Assembly: GCF_900114235.1 (NCBI RefSeq)
Contig: NZ_FOSJ01000020.1
Coordinates: forward strand, 1-40,035
DNA length: 40,035 nucleotides
Reading direction: 5' to 3'
DNA from: Marinilactibacillus piezotolerans
GTDB taxonomy: Bacteria > Bacillota > Bacilli > Lactobacillales > Carnobacteriaceae_A
The first letter of the stretch is position 1. Each line of letters opens with the position of its first letter. Shown here in pieces: positions 7,733 to 16,158 of the stretch. Both the position numbers and the translations under genes were made by a program. The notes beneath the pieces were generated by a model. It had not been told where the DNA came from. It did not search any database and saw only the letters and a list, made by a program, of their open reading frames with translations.

Positions 7733-8899
7733 TTGGAAATTGGAATTGATAAAATAGGGTTTTATACACCGGATGTATATATAGATATGGAAAAGTTAGC
7801 TGAAGCTAGAGGAGTGGAACCAGCTAAATATACGATTGGAATCGGACAAGAAAAAATGGCAGTAGCGCCTTTGTCACAAGATGCAGTATCAATGGCAGCC
7901 AATGCAGCGCTTGAAGTGTTAGATGAAGAAGATAGAGATGCAATTGATTTTGTCTTGTTTGGAACAGAATCAGGGGTAGATCACTCAAAATCAGGTGCAG
8001 TTTGGGTCCATCATTTAACGGGTATTCAAAAATATGCTCGTTCAGTTGAATTAAAACAAGCTTGTTATAGTGCTACTGCCGCAATCAAGATGGCTATGGG
8101 TCATATTTCATTGCATCCTGAAAGCAAAGTCCTTGTATTGGGAACAGATATTGCAAAATATGGACTCAATACTGGTGGAGAGCCGACTCAAGGAGCAGGA
8201 GCTGTTGCAATGGTATTGTCTGCTAATCCGAAAATCCTAGCAATTGATACAGATAGTGTATCCATGACAGAAGACATTTCCGATTTCTGGCGTCCGCTGC
8301 ATTCTGATTATGCTTATGTAGATGGAAAATTCTCTAACCAAGCTTATTTAAACTTTTTAACAGATGTCTGGAGTCAATATAAAGAAAGAAACAACCGCAA
8401 TTTAAGTGACTTTGAAGCATTATGTTTCCATGTTCCTTATACTAAAATGGGTAAAAAAGCATTAAAAGCTTTAACAGAAAATGCTTCAGAAGAAGATACT
8501 GCTCGTCTGATGGGATATTATGAGCCGAGTATTTCTTACAATAAGCAAGTTGGGAATATTTATACTGGATCACTTTATTTAAGTTTGCTTTCTTTACTGG
8601 AACAAGGACCATTACTAGAAGATAATGCGCGTATTGGTCTGTTCAGTTATGGTTCAGGAGCTGTTGGTGAGTTTTTCAGCGGAATTGTAAAACCTGGATA
8701 TAAAGAACATATGCTGAAAGAAGAACATGAAGCATTACTAAACAATCGACGCGAATTATCTATTAAAGAATACGAAGAAATTTTACAGCAATCTTTACCT
8801 AAAGATGAAACAGATATTGAACTGGATAGTGAAGCATCTAGTGGAACGGTTATCTTAAGTGGTGTTCGTGCGAACATTCGCGAATATAGTAAAAAGTAA
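7733..8899 (+). CDS. mvaS: Hydroxymethylglutaryl-CoA synthase
   Basis: A 388-residue enzyme that condenses acetyl-CoA with acetoacetyl-CoA to HMG-CoA, the second step of the mevalonate route to isoprenoids. The catalytic triad is visible: Glu79 in FGTESGVDHSKS, Cys111 in ELKQACYSATAAIK and His233 in LCFHVPYTKMGKKA. Length is normal for bacterial MvaS. The start is TTG at 7733 with a perfect AGGAGG 8 bases before it. An ATG at 7728 is out of frame. The thiolase that supplies its substrate follows 56 bp downstream, probably on the same transcript. Confidence 0.95.
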   Translation: MEIGIDKIGFYTPDVYIDMEKLAEARGVEPAKYTIGIGQEKMAVAPLSQDAVSMAANAALEVLDEEDRDAIDFVLFGTESGVDHSKSGAVWVHHLTGIQKYARSVELKQACYSATAAIKMAMGHISLHPESKVLVLGTDIAKYGLNTGGEPTQGAGAVAMVLSANPKILAIDTDSVSMTEDISDFWRPLHSDYAYVDGKFSNQAYLNFLTDVWSQYKERNNRNLSDFEALCFHVPYTKMGKKALKALTENASEEDTARLMGYYEPSISYNKQVGNIYTGSLYLSLLSLLEQGPLLEDNARIGLFSYGSGAVGEFFSGIVKPGYKEHMLKEEHEALLNNRRELSIKEYEEILQQSLPKDETDIELDSEASSGTVILSGVRANIREYSKK

Positions 8900-8955
8900 G
8901 TAGACGATTCTGATGGAATGAAAAATTTTGCTAACTAAAAGGAGTGCATACTTTT

Positions 8956-10173
8956 ATGCAAAAAGTATATATAGCAGGGGCAAAGCGGACGCCAATCGGT
9001 TCGTTTCTTGGTGCACTGAAAGATGTTTCAGCTGCTGACTTAGGAAAAACAGCTATCCAAGGCGTTTTAAACCAAAGTGGTGTTGATCCAACTGACATAG
9101 ATGAAGTATCTTTAGGAAACGTTCTTTCAGCTGGTCAAGGTCAAGGTGTTTCCAGACAAGCTTCTATCAAAGCCGGTATTCCAGAAACTACGCCAGCTTA
9201 TGGAACAAATATGGTCTGTGGGAGTGGCTTGAAAACTGTCATGAATGCTTTTATTGGCATTCGTGCGGGAGAATATAATACAGTTGTGGCTGGTGGGACA
9301 GAATCTATGAGCCAAGCCCCTTATCTTATTCCTAACAGAGCTCGGACTGGTATCAAGATGGGAGGTTTTCAGGCGATAGACCATATGGTGCATGATGGAT
9401 TGACAGATGCTTTTGAGGGTTATCATATGGGGGTTACTGCGGAAAATATTGCCGAACAGTATGGAATCTCACGTGAAGATCAGGACGCCTTTGCATTTGA
9501 TTCCCAGAAAAAATCGCTCGAAGCACTGGATAATGGTTTATTTAAAGAAGAAGTGGTTCCTGTAGAGTATACAACTAGAAGGAAAGAACAGGTTATTGTT
9601 GATACTGACGAATATCCTAATCGTAAAGCCAATCTTGAAAAAATGAGTTCACTTAGACCAGCGTTCAAAAAAGAGGGTACGGTAACAGCTGGAAATGCTT
9701 CTGGGCTGAATGATGGTGCCAGTGCAACCTTGATTGTTGGAGAAGACTATCTGCAAGAAAAATCTGTTCAACCATTAGCTGAAATTGTCGCAATTGGACA
9801 AGGCGGCGTTGATCCATCGATTATGGGGATGGGATCTGTTCCAGCCATTAAACAAACATTGAAGAAATCTGGACTATCTTTTGGTGATATAGATGTATTT
9901 GAATTGAATGAAGCCTTTGCTTCTCAAAGTTTAGCGGTAGTGCATGAATTGTCTGAAGCGTTCAAAATAGACAAAGAAACACTAATTGCTAAAACAAATA
10001 TGAGCGGTGGTGCCATTTCCCTCGGTCATCCCATTGGAGCAAGTGGAAATCGCATTTTAGTTACTTTGCTGTATACATTAAAACGTAAAGGCTTGAAATA
10101 TGGAATAGCTTCTTTATGTATCGGTGGCGGCATGGGTGCGGCTGTTATTATCAGAAATATAGATATCGACTAA
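8956..10173 (+). CDS. Acetyl-CoA C-acetyltransferase (biosynthetic thiolase)
   Basis: A 405-residue thiolase making acetoacetyl-CoA for MvaS. The nucleophile Cys88 is in NMVCGSGLK. Also present are NEAFASQ, the His motif SLGHPIGASG and the second Cys in CIGGGMG. A GTG at 8944 would add MHTF, but it overlaps the AAAAGGAG site. The ATG at 8956 is the better start. In enterococci and streptococci this activity is usually the N-terminal half of a fused MvaE. Here the thiolase stands alone, with the reductase 7 kb away, an arrangement closer to staphylococci. A strong two-way terminator follows. Confidence 0.92.
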   Translation: MQKVYIAGAKRTPIGSFLGALKDVSAADLGKTAIQGVLNQSGVDPTDIDEVSLGNVLSAGQGQGVSRQASIKAGIPETTPAYGTNMVCGSGLKTVMNAFIGIRAGEYNTVVAGGTESMSQAPYLIPNRARTGIKMGGFQAIDHMVHDGLTDAFEGYHMGVTAENIAEQYGISREDQDAFAFDSQKKSLEALDNGLFKEEVVPVEYTTRRKEQVIVDTDEYPNRKANLEKMSSLRPAFKKEGTVTAGNASGLNDGASATLIVGEDYLQEKSVQPLAEIVAIGQGGVDPSIMGMGSVPAIKQTLKKSGLSFGDIDVFELNEAFASQSLAVVHELSEAFKIDKETLIAKTNMSGGAISLGHPIGASGNRILVTLLYTLKRKGLKYGIASLCIGGGMGAAVIIRNIDID

Positions 10174-10186
10174 GTTATATAATCAT

Positions 10187-10225
10187 AAAAATAGAGGATC
10201 ATCAATTGAGATGATCCTCTATTTT
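10187..10225. terminator. Bidirectional terminator between thiolase and mscL
   Basis: A 16-bp perfect stem, AAATAGAGGATCATC and GATGATCCTCTATTT, with loop AATTGA. It has A-runs on one side and T-runs on the other, and serves the two converging genes. Confidence 0.85.
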
Positions 10226-10237
10226 GGTTTCTTCAGG

Positions 10238-10624
10238 TTATTTTTCTGCTTTTTCAGCTAATAAATCGCGAATTTCTGCAAGATATTCTTCAACTGTTGG
10301 GGCTTTTACAGGTGTATCTTCAGGAGCTGGCTTATTTTTCTTAGTCAAAGTATTGATGACTTTAACAACAATAAACAATGCAATTGAAATAAGGAAGAAA
10401 TTAATAATGGCTTGTAAAAAAGCGCCATATTTGATTGAGGCAGAACCTATTTCCATAGTTAATTTTTCTACATTTGCTTGTCCAGTAAGGGCAACAATAA
10501 GCGGCATGATAATGCTGTCTACTAGCGCAGTTACTATTGCAGTAAAAGCTTGCCCCATAACGAGACCGACTGCCAACTCAATAACATTGCCTCTAGCAAT
10601 GAATTCTTTAAACTCTTTGATCAT
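10238..10624 (-). CDS. mscL: Large-conductance mechanosensitive channel
   Basis: A 128-residue MscL, the pentameric emergency valve opened by membrane tension in hypo-osmotic shock. It begins MIKEFKEFIARGNVIELAVG, which carries the N-terminal amphipathic helix and the first pore helix. The glycine/alanine-rich TM1 continues to about residue 45. TM2 (about 72-93) is followed by a charged linker with KKNKPAPED and the C-terminal bundle helix VEEYLAEIRDLLAE. An upstream TTG (10645) would extend it by 7 residues but lacks a ribosome site. The ATG at 10624 has GAAAGGA 12 bases before it and matches known family starts. Confidence 0.93.
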   Translation of the reverse strand: MIKEFKEFIARGNVIELAVGLVMGQAFTAIVTALVDSIIMPLIVALTGQANVEKLTMEIGSASIKYGAFLQAIINFFLISIALFIVVKVINTLTKKNKPAPEDTPVKAPTVEEYLAEIRDLLAEKAEK

Positions 10625-10839
10625 ATTTTTAAAAATTCCTTTCAAAAAAATAAAATTATCTATCTTTCGTCTTTAATATTACTGAAGGAAAGGAGCTATT
10701 GCAAATAAGAAGAGAACGAACTGGTTTTACGATAACTTTACACAAAATTGATAGAAAGATAGGGAGAATAAAAGATATACTAAATTGCTGTCAGATAATC
10801 ACCAAGTAAAAAGGAAGATTGCTTGTGTAAAAAACAGTT

Positions 10840-10852
10840 AATGTTCGGTTTT
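10840..10852 (-). promoter_or_regulatory. PurBox (PurR activator-type site) upstream of phnD
   Basis: Read on the minus strand the site is AAAACCGAACATT, a 13/13 match to the PurBox consensus AWWWCCGAACWWT. Its central G is about 76-79 bp before the predicted transcription start, close to the spacing known for PurR-activated promoters in lactococci. No second box is evident. Confidence 0.6.
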
Positions 10853-10889
10853 AGGCGTGTATTTTTTGTAAAATTTCTAAAATATACTG

Positions 10890-10918
10890 TAGACATTTGT
10901 ATTGTCGGATGTTACTAT
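10890..10918 (+). promoter_or_regulatory. Predicted promoter of the phnDCEE operon
   Basis: TAGACA (10890-10895), 17-bp spacer, TACTAT (10913-10918). Start of transcription is predicted near 10925. The weak -10 fits a promoter needing an activator. Confidence 0.5.
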
Positions 10919-10992
10919 TCTTATGGAGCTACAATATGCACATTTGAAGAATGCCGTTGTTTTATACTTAGTTAAAATTAGGAGGAAAAATT

Positions 10993-12051
10993 TTGTCTAA
11001 AAAATGGTTAAAAGGTTTAGGTATTACTTTCGCATCAACACTTGTACTAGCAGCTTGTGGAAACAGTGACGATAGTGGTGAGTCAGCTTCTGAAGGAACT
11101 GACGGAAACGTGCAGATTGATGAACTATCAGTACAATTCGTACCTTCACGTGATCCAGAAGAAATCGTAACAGCTACAGAACCTCTAGAAGGAATGCTGA
11201 TTGATGAAATGGCCGAATTAGGGTATGATATCGATAGCGTAAAAATCGATGTAGGAACAGATTATGAAGCTGTAGGAGAAGCAATGTCTGCTGGATCTGT
11301 AGATGTTGGATTCTTACCTGGTGGAACTTATGTTTTGTATGATGATGGAGCTGAAGTAATTCTGACAGCAACTCGTGCAGGATTGAGTAATGACTCTGAA
11401 GATCCTGCAGAATGGAACGCTAATAAACCAACTGAACCAACTGATGAACAAGTAACGTACTATCGTTCAATCATGGTGGCAGGACCTTCTGAAAAAGGAC
11501 GCGAACTTGCAGACAAAGTTAATAATGGCGAAGAATTAACATGGGAAGACTTGGATTCAGCTTCTTGGAGTGTTATGAGTTCATCTTCATCAGCTGGATA
11601 TATATATCCAACGATCTTTTTACAAGAAAATTATGACAAATCATTATCTGACTTGAGTCAAATCTCTCAAGCTGATTCTTATGGTACTTCAGTTTCTCGT
11701 CTAGCAACAGAACAAGCAGATGTAGCAGTAATGTACGCTGATGCCCGCCGCGATTATGTTGAAGACTGGGAAGATACTTTTGGTGGTACTGCAAGTATCT
11801 GGGATCAGACAGATGTTATTGGTGTAACACCTGGAATTTACAATGATACAATCAGTGTAAGTAAAAATTCTGAAATTATGGATGATGATTTAAAAGCAGC
11901 ATTGCAAGATGCATTTATCAATATCGCTGGAACTGAAGAAGGAAAAGAAATTATTTCCATCTATTCTCATGAAGGATATGAAAAATCTGAAAGTTCTGAC
12001 TATGATGTTGAACGTGAAGCTCAACAAATCTTAAGAGATTTAACAAACTAA
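10993..12051 (+). CDS. phnD: PhnD-type ABC transporter substrate-binding lipoprotein
   Basis: A 352-residue secreted lipoprotein with lipobox VLAAC (Cys22) after a basic N-terminus, then an acidic serine-rich linker. The mature part is a PhnD-like periplasmic-binding fold: VQFVPSRDPEEIV, DVGFLPGGTYVLY, SSSSAGYIYPTIFLQE and a C-terminal helical end. Family members bind phosphonates, phosphite or related phosphorylated compounds. The real ligand is not evident here, and no C-P lyase genes accompany it. The start is TTG at 10993 behind AGGAGG. A hairpin between this gene and phnC probably raises its level over the membrane parts. An upstream PurBox hints at a link to purine metabolism. Confidence 0.88.
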   Translation: MSKKWLKGLGITFASTLVLAACGNSDDSGESASEGTDGNVQIDELSVQFVPSRDPEEIVTATEPLEGMLIDEMAELGYDIDSVKIDVGTDYEAVGEAMSAGSVDVGFLPGGTYVLYDDGAEVILTATRAGLSNDSEDPAEWNANKPTEPTDEQVTYYRSIMVAGPSEKGRELADKVNNGEELTWEDLDSASWSVMSSSSSAGYIYPTIFLQENYDKSLSDLSQISQADSYGTSVSRLATEQADVAVMYADARRDYVEDWEDTFGGTASIWDQTDVIGVTPGIYNDTISVSKNSEIMDDDLKAALQDAFINIAGTEEGKEIISIYSHEGYEKSESSDYDVEREAQQILRDLTN

Positions 12052-12092
12052 TATAAATTAATCAAACTTAATACTCAATAAACTAAAGAACA

Positions 12093-12125
12093 AGCTGGGA
12101 GTTTTTTTCTCCTGGCTTTCTTTTT
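12093..12125 (+). terminator. Intra-operon partial terminator after phnD
   Basis: AGCTGGGAG (12093-12101) pairs with CTCCTGGCT (12109-12117) using two G-T pairs, followed by TTCTTTTT. A leaky terminator or 3' stabilising hairpin is expected after a binding-protein gene. Confidence 0.5.
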
Positions 12126-12155
12126 GAGTATGTCTTAGAAAGGACAAAGTGAATT

Positions 12156-12935
12156 ATGATCGAATTTATTAATGTAAATAAAACCTATCCGAATGGGGTT
12201 ACTGCATTAAAAGATGTGAATTTGAAGATTGAACAAGGTGAATTTGTTGCGATTATCGGATTATCTGGAGCGGGTAAGTCTACTTTAATTCGCTGCATCA
12301 ATCGTATGCATGATATTAACGAGGGAACCCTTAATGTCAATGGTGTAGATGTAAGTAACTTAAAAGGAAAACAAATCCGTACTTTCCGCCGTAAGATTGG
12401 CATGATTTTCCAGTCATTCAATTTAGTAACTAGAACCAGTGTTATTAATAATGTTCTTGTTTCTTCTGTACCAGAACTTCCCTGGTGGAGAAAGATTTTA
12501 GGGCTATTTCCAAAAGATAAAAAAATTGTTGCATTGGAAGCATTGGATAAAGTTGGAATTTTGGATAAAGCTTACAATAGAGTAGACCAACTATCTGGTG
12601 GACAACAACAACGTGTAGCTTTAGCACGTACGCTTGCGCAAAATCCTTCTGTTATATTAGCGGATGAGCCAGTAGCTTCTTTAGATCCTGTAACAGCTAA
12701 AGTGGTTATGGACGATTTCAAACGAATCAATCAAGAAATGGAAATGTCTATTTTGATTAATATCCATCATGTTGAATTAGCTTTAGAGTACGCAGATCGT
12801 GTAATAGGAATTCGCAAAGGTGAAATAGTATATGACGGTAAATCTGAAGATGTTAATCAAGAAGTGTTAAATAACATTTACGGAAGTATCACAGAAGTAC
12901 CGCATATGAATGATTCTGAAGAAGCAGAAGTGTAA
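12156..12935 (+). CDS. phnC: Phosphonate-type ABC transporter ATP-binding protein
   Basis: A 259-residue ATPase with Walker A GLSGAGKST, Q-loop MIFQSFNL, signature LSGGQQQR, Walker B VILADEPVASLDP and switch His in NIHHVE. The HHVELA segment and overall length are typical of PhnC. It energises import together with the two permeases that follow, 12 and 15 bp apart. The ATG at 12156 has GAAAGGA upstream. Confidence 0.92.
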   Translation: MIEFINVNKTYPNGVTALKDVNLKIEQGEFVAIIGLSGAGKSTLIRCINRMHDINEGTLNVNGVDVSNLKGKQIRTFRRKIGMIFQSFNLVTRTSVINNVLVSSVPELPWWRKILGLFPKDKKIVALEALDKVGILDKAYNRVDQLSGGQQQRVALARTLAQNPSVILADEPVASLDPVTAKVVMDDFKRINQEMEMSILINIHHVELALEYADRVIGIRKGEIVYDGKSEDVNQEVLNNIYGSITEVPHMNDSEEAEV

Positions 12936-12947
12936 GGAGGGTGCAGA

Positions 12948-13775
12948 TTGAAAGAAACAATCTATGATAAGATATTTAAACCAACAACTTATACATTAGA
13001 AAATGGCAAGACAGTCAAACAAAGGGCTTCAAAAACTCCGTTAATACTGATTCTGATATTCTTAGCTATATATGCTTCTTTTCAAGCTACTGGAGTAGAT
13101 CTTTCACTAATCTTTACACGAGGAAGTCAGTTCTTTGTTATTATTTTGAGTATGTTCCCGCCTAATTTTGGATTCATTTCTAATATTTGGGCCCCACTTT
13201 TTGATACTATCCAAATGTCTTTATTAGGTTCTCTTATAGGAGCTTTGTTTGCAATTCCTCTAGCGTTGTTATCTTCTAGCAATGTTATAAAAAACAGGTT
13301 GCTTAATGGATTTTTCAAACTGTTTCTAAGTATTTTAAGAACTTTACCGACTTTGGTTTTGGCATTGATTTTTACATTTCTGTTCGGTTTGGGGACTATG
13401 GCAGGAACATTAGCTATCCTTATATTTTCAGCCTCTTATGTTGGTAAATTAATGTATGAGCATATTGAAAATGTGGATATGGGTGCTTTTGAAGCGCATG
13501 AATCTATGGGTTTGTCTAAAGTAGAAGCCTTTAGATATGCCATTGTTCCGGAGGTTCTACCTACTTATCTATCTGTTTCTTTATATGCTTTTGAAGGAAA
13601 TGTTAGATATGCTGCTATCTTAGGATATGTAGGCGCTGGAGGTATTGGATTGGTATTAAATGAGAGATTAGGCTGGAGAGACTACCCAAGTGTAGGAATG
13701 GTCTTGCTGGTTTTGATGGTCGTTGTATTCATTATTGAAAGAGTCAGTGAATATTTCAGACGCAAACTATCTTAG
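12948..13775 (+). CDS. phnE: Phosphonate-type ABC transporter permease (first PhnE)
   Basis: A 275-residue permease with about six membrane helices. The EAA-type coupling loop AHESMGLSKVEAFRYAIVPE (residues about 180-200) contacts the ATPase. The C-terminus is IERVSEYFRRKLS. The start is TTG at 12948 behind AAGGAGGG. The operon encodes two different PhnE proteins, so the pore is presumably a heterodimer, as in other Firmicutes phnCDEE operons. Confidence 0.9.
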   Translation: MKETIYDKIFKPTTYTLENGKTVKQRASKTPLILILIFLAIYASFQATGVDLSLIFTRGSQFFVIILSMFPPNFGFISNIWAPLFDTIQMSLLGSLIGALFAIPLALLSSSNVIKNRLLNGFFKLFLSILRTLPTLVLALIFTFLFGLGTMAGTLAILIFSASYVGKLMYEHIENVDMGAFEAHESMGLSKVEAFRYAIVPEVLPTYLSVSLYAFEGNVRYAAILGYVGAGGIGLVLNERLGWRDYPSVGMVLLVLMVVVFIIERVSEYFRRKLS

Positions 13776-13790
13776 AGAGGGAGAGTAAAA

Positions 13791-14606
13791 ATGAACGAAG
13801 CAATTCGAACACAAATGGGTAAAGCACCTAATCGTAAACTTTATTTTACAACTATTACCGTAATTGTATTAGCTCTTCTGATCTGGTCATTCCTTGGTGT
13901 AGATGTCACTGGATTAGATAAAAAAGGAACGGGTTTAGCTGTAAACATCGTTAAAGGTATTGTAGCACCGGATTTAGAATTCTTATTTGACTTTTCTAGC
14001 CAAGGTGTTGCATATTTACTATATGAAACGATTGCGATTGCCTTTTTAGGAACAATTTTCGGGTCCTTGTTAGCTATTCCAATTTCTTTTTTGATGGCAC
14101 CGAGTGTTGTAAGTGGACCAGTAGCTTATATTACCAGGTTGTTTGTAATTTTTATTCGTACAATTCCTTCTCTAGTTTATGGGATTATGTTTATTCGTGT
14201 AACCGGTCCTGGAGCTTATGCGGGGGTTTTGACAATGTCAATTACGTCTATTGGGATGATTTCCAGGTTGTATGTTGATGTCATTGAAAACTTAGACCGT
14301 GGAGTACTGGAAGCGATGACTTCTATGGGGTGTACGACTTATGAGAAAATCCGTTATGGTATTTTGCCGCAACTCTTCTCAAGTTTCTTATCTACTACGA
14401 TTTATCGATTCGATATGAATCTCAGGGATGCGACTATTTTAGGATTAGTTGGAGCTGGAGGAATTGGAGCACCATTGATTTTTGCCATGAGATCATACCG
14501 ATGGAATCAGGTCGGAGCTATACTTATTGGATTAGTAATCTTAATTCTGGTTGTTGAAGTGATATCAAACAAATTAAGATCAAGACTAGTAAGTGGAACA
14601 AACTAA
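13791..14606 (+). CDS. phnE: Phosphonate-type ABC transporter permease (second PhnE)
   Basis: A 271-residue permease, the paralogue of the preceding one. It has an N-terminal helix (about 21-37), a large extracytoplasmic loop around residues 40-75, then five helices. The EAA loop is LEAMTSMGCTTYEKIRYGIL. The ATG at 13791 has GAGAGGGAG upstream. It is the last gene of the operon, ending at the terminator at 14625. Confidence 0.9.
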   Translation: MNEAIRTQMGKAPNRKLYFTTITVIVLALLIWSFLGVDVTGLDKKGTGLAVNIVKGIVAPDLEFLFDFSSQGVAYLLYETIAIAFLGTIFGSLLAIPISFLMAPSVVSGPVAYITRLFVIFIRTIPSLVYGIMFIRVTGPGAYAGVLTMSITSIGMISRLYVDVIENLDRGVLEAMTSMGCTTYEKIRYGILPQLFSSFLSTTIYRFDMNLRDATILGLVGAGGIGAPLIFAMRSYRWNQVGAILIGLVILILVVEVISNKLRSRLVSGTN

Positions 14607-14624
14607 TAGCTGAAGTAAGTCGAG

Positions 14625-14656
14625 AAGTTGCATCTTGAATGAGGTGCAGCTTTTTA
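14625..14656 (+). terminator. Terminator of the phnDCEE operon
   Basis: AAGTTGCATCT (14625-14635) pairs with AGGTGCAGCTT (14642-14652), including G-T pairs, followed by TTTATTAT. Confidence 0.65.
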
Positions 14657-14719
14657 TTATATTGAACTAGGCAGTACATACGAAGAGGATTTATTAGAAG
14701 CATGTTTTGGAGGAGTTGC

Positions 14720-16030
14720 ATGGGAATCAACAAGTTGTTTTTTAAGTATGTAAGCTTGAATGTATTGGGAATGGTAGGAATATCTCTGTATATATTAGCA
14801 GATACTTTTTTCATTGCCCAGGCATTAGGATCTAATGGGATCGCTTCTTTGAATTTAAGCATACCAGCATATGGGGTGATCAATGGAATAGGGCTGATGC
14901 TGGGTTTGGGAGGAGCTTCAAGATATAGTATTTTAAGTGCACAAAAGAAAATAAAAACAGCACAAAAAGTGTATGCACAATCTCTTATATTTGGAGTGAT
15001 TATCGGAGGTGTTTTTTTAGTATTTGGATTATTTGGCTCAGGTCTAATTGCACGCAGTTTAGGCGCGAATAACGAGACACTTGCCAGCACCTCTATTTAT
15101 CTACAGACGATACTCTTTTTTTCTCCGTTTTTTATTTTAAACAATACACTTCAGTCATTTGTTAGAAATGATGGTGACCCATCACTTGCTATGTCGGGCA
15201 TGATGATAGGAAGTTTTTTGAATATTTTATTGGATTATATCTTTATATTTCCGTTAGATATGGGAATGTTTGGAGCTGCTTTGGCGACTTGTATAGCACC
15301 AATCAGTAGTATTGCAGTGCTGTCTATTCATTTTAAACGTGCTATAAATCAGCTGAAATTTGTTTTTCAGAAATTAAACTGGATTGTGCTTAAAGATATC
15401 TGTTACTTGGGGGCTACAGGATTTATTAATGAAATTGCTTCAGCGGTAGTTTTATTTTTATTTAATACAATTATTTTCTCACTTGAAGGAAATCTGGGCT
15501 TAGCGGCATATGGTATCGTAGCAAATATTTCTTTTGTAGTATTGTCATTATTTACAGGCGTAGCTCAGGGAGCTCAACCTTTATTAAGCGATAGCTATGG
15601 CAAGCGCGACTTGAGTAAAATAAAGCATGTTTTGACATTATCTATAATAACGGCTTTGGTGATTAGTGCAACGGTCTATTTGACGACACTTTTATTTAAA
15701 TCAGGAATCATAGCCGCTTTTAATAGCGATCAAAGCACCCATGTAGCTGAAATGGCAGCAACTGGGCTAATTGTCTATTTTGTTGGTTTCTTTTTTGCAG
15801 GGATCAATACGATATCCACAACATATTTTAGTGCGACTGATCAGCCTAGACTTGCTTTATTCTTCTCATTGCTTAGAGGTGGCGTTATTATCATTCCGAT
15901 AGTTTTATTGTTTAGTTATCTGTGGGGAATGAATGGAGTTTGGATGTCTTATGTAGCAGCTGAAGCAATCGTGGTATTATGGATCGTTATAAAGATGAAT
16001 CCTCGCAAAAGGATTAGACAAGCTAAATAA
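14720..16030 (+). CDS. MATE family efflux transporter
   Basis: A 436-residue multidrug/toxin extrusion protein with twelve predicted helices. It carries MATE features: the N-terminal ADTFFIAQALGSNGIASLN, a duplicated second half beginning near GATGFINEIASAVVLFLFN, and TGVAQGAQPLLSDSYG at the start of the second lobe. MATE proteins export cationic compounds in exchange for H+ or Na+. An upstream ATG at 14702 would add six residues but precedes the GGAGGAG site. ATG 14720, six bases after that site, is the likely start. It is monocistronic between two terminators. Confidence 0.9.
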   Translation: MGINKLFFKYVSLNVLGMVGISLYILADTFFIAQALGSNGIASLNLSIPAYGVINGIGLMLGLGGASRYSILSAQKKIKTAQKVYAQSLIFGVIIGGVFLVFGLFGSGLIARSLGANNETLASTSIYLQTILFFSPFFILNNTLQSFVRNDGDPSLAMSGMMIGSFLNILLDYIFIFPLDMGMFGAALATCIAPISSIAVLSIHFKRAINQLKFVFQKLNWIVLKDICYLGATGFINEIASAVVLFLFNTIIFSLEGNLGLAAYGIVANISFVVLSLFTGVAQGAQPLLSDSYGKRDLSKIKHVLTLSIITALVISATVYLTTLLFKSGIIAAFNSDQSTHVAEMAATGLIVYFVGFFFAGINTISTTYFSATDQPRLALFFSLLRGGVIIIPIVLLFSYLWGMNGVWMSYVAAEAIVVLWIVIKMNPRKRIRQAK

Positions 16031-16044
16031 TTCAGTAATTTGTG

Positions 16045-16088
16045 AAAAAAAACAATCAGATGGTCAAGTGAGTCTGATTGTTTTTTAA
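16045..16088 (+). terminator. Terminator of the MATE gene
   Basis: Perfect stem AAAAAACAATCAGA / TCTGATTGTTTTTT with a 12-base loop. Confidence 0.85.
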
Positions 16089-16099
16089 CATAGAAAATC

Positions 16100-16128
16100 T
16101 TGGTTTATGGAGTTGTATCCTGTATAGT
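16100..16128 (+). promoter_or_regulatory. Promoter of the hydroxyacid dehydrogenase gene
   Basis: TTGGTT (16100-16105), 17-bp spacer, TATAGT (16123-16128), about 30 bp before the start codon. Confidence 0.55.
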
Positions 16129-16158
16129 AGCTATAAAGTTTTATAGGAGGACGGGTAT

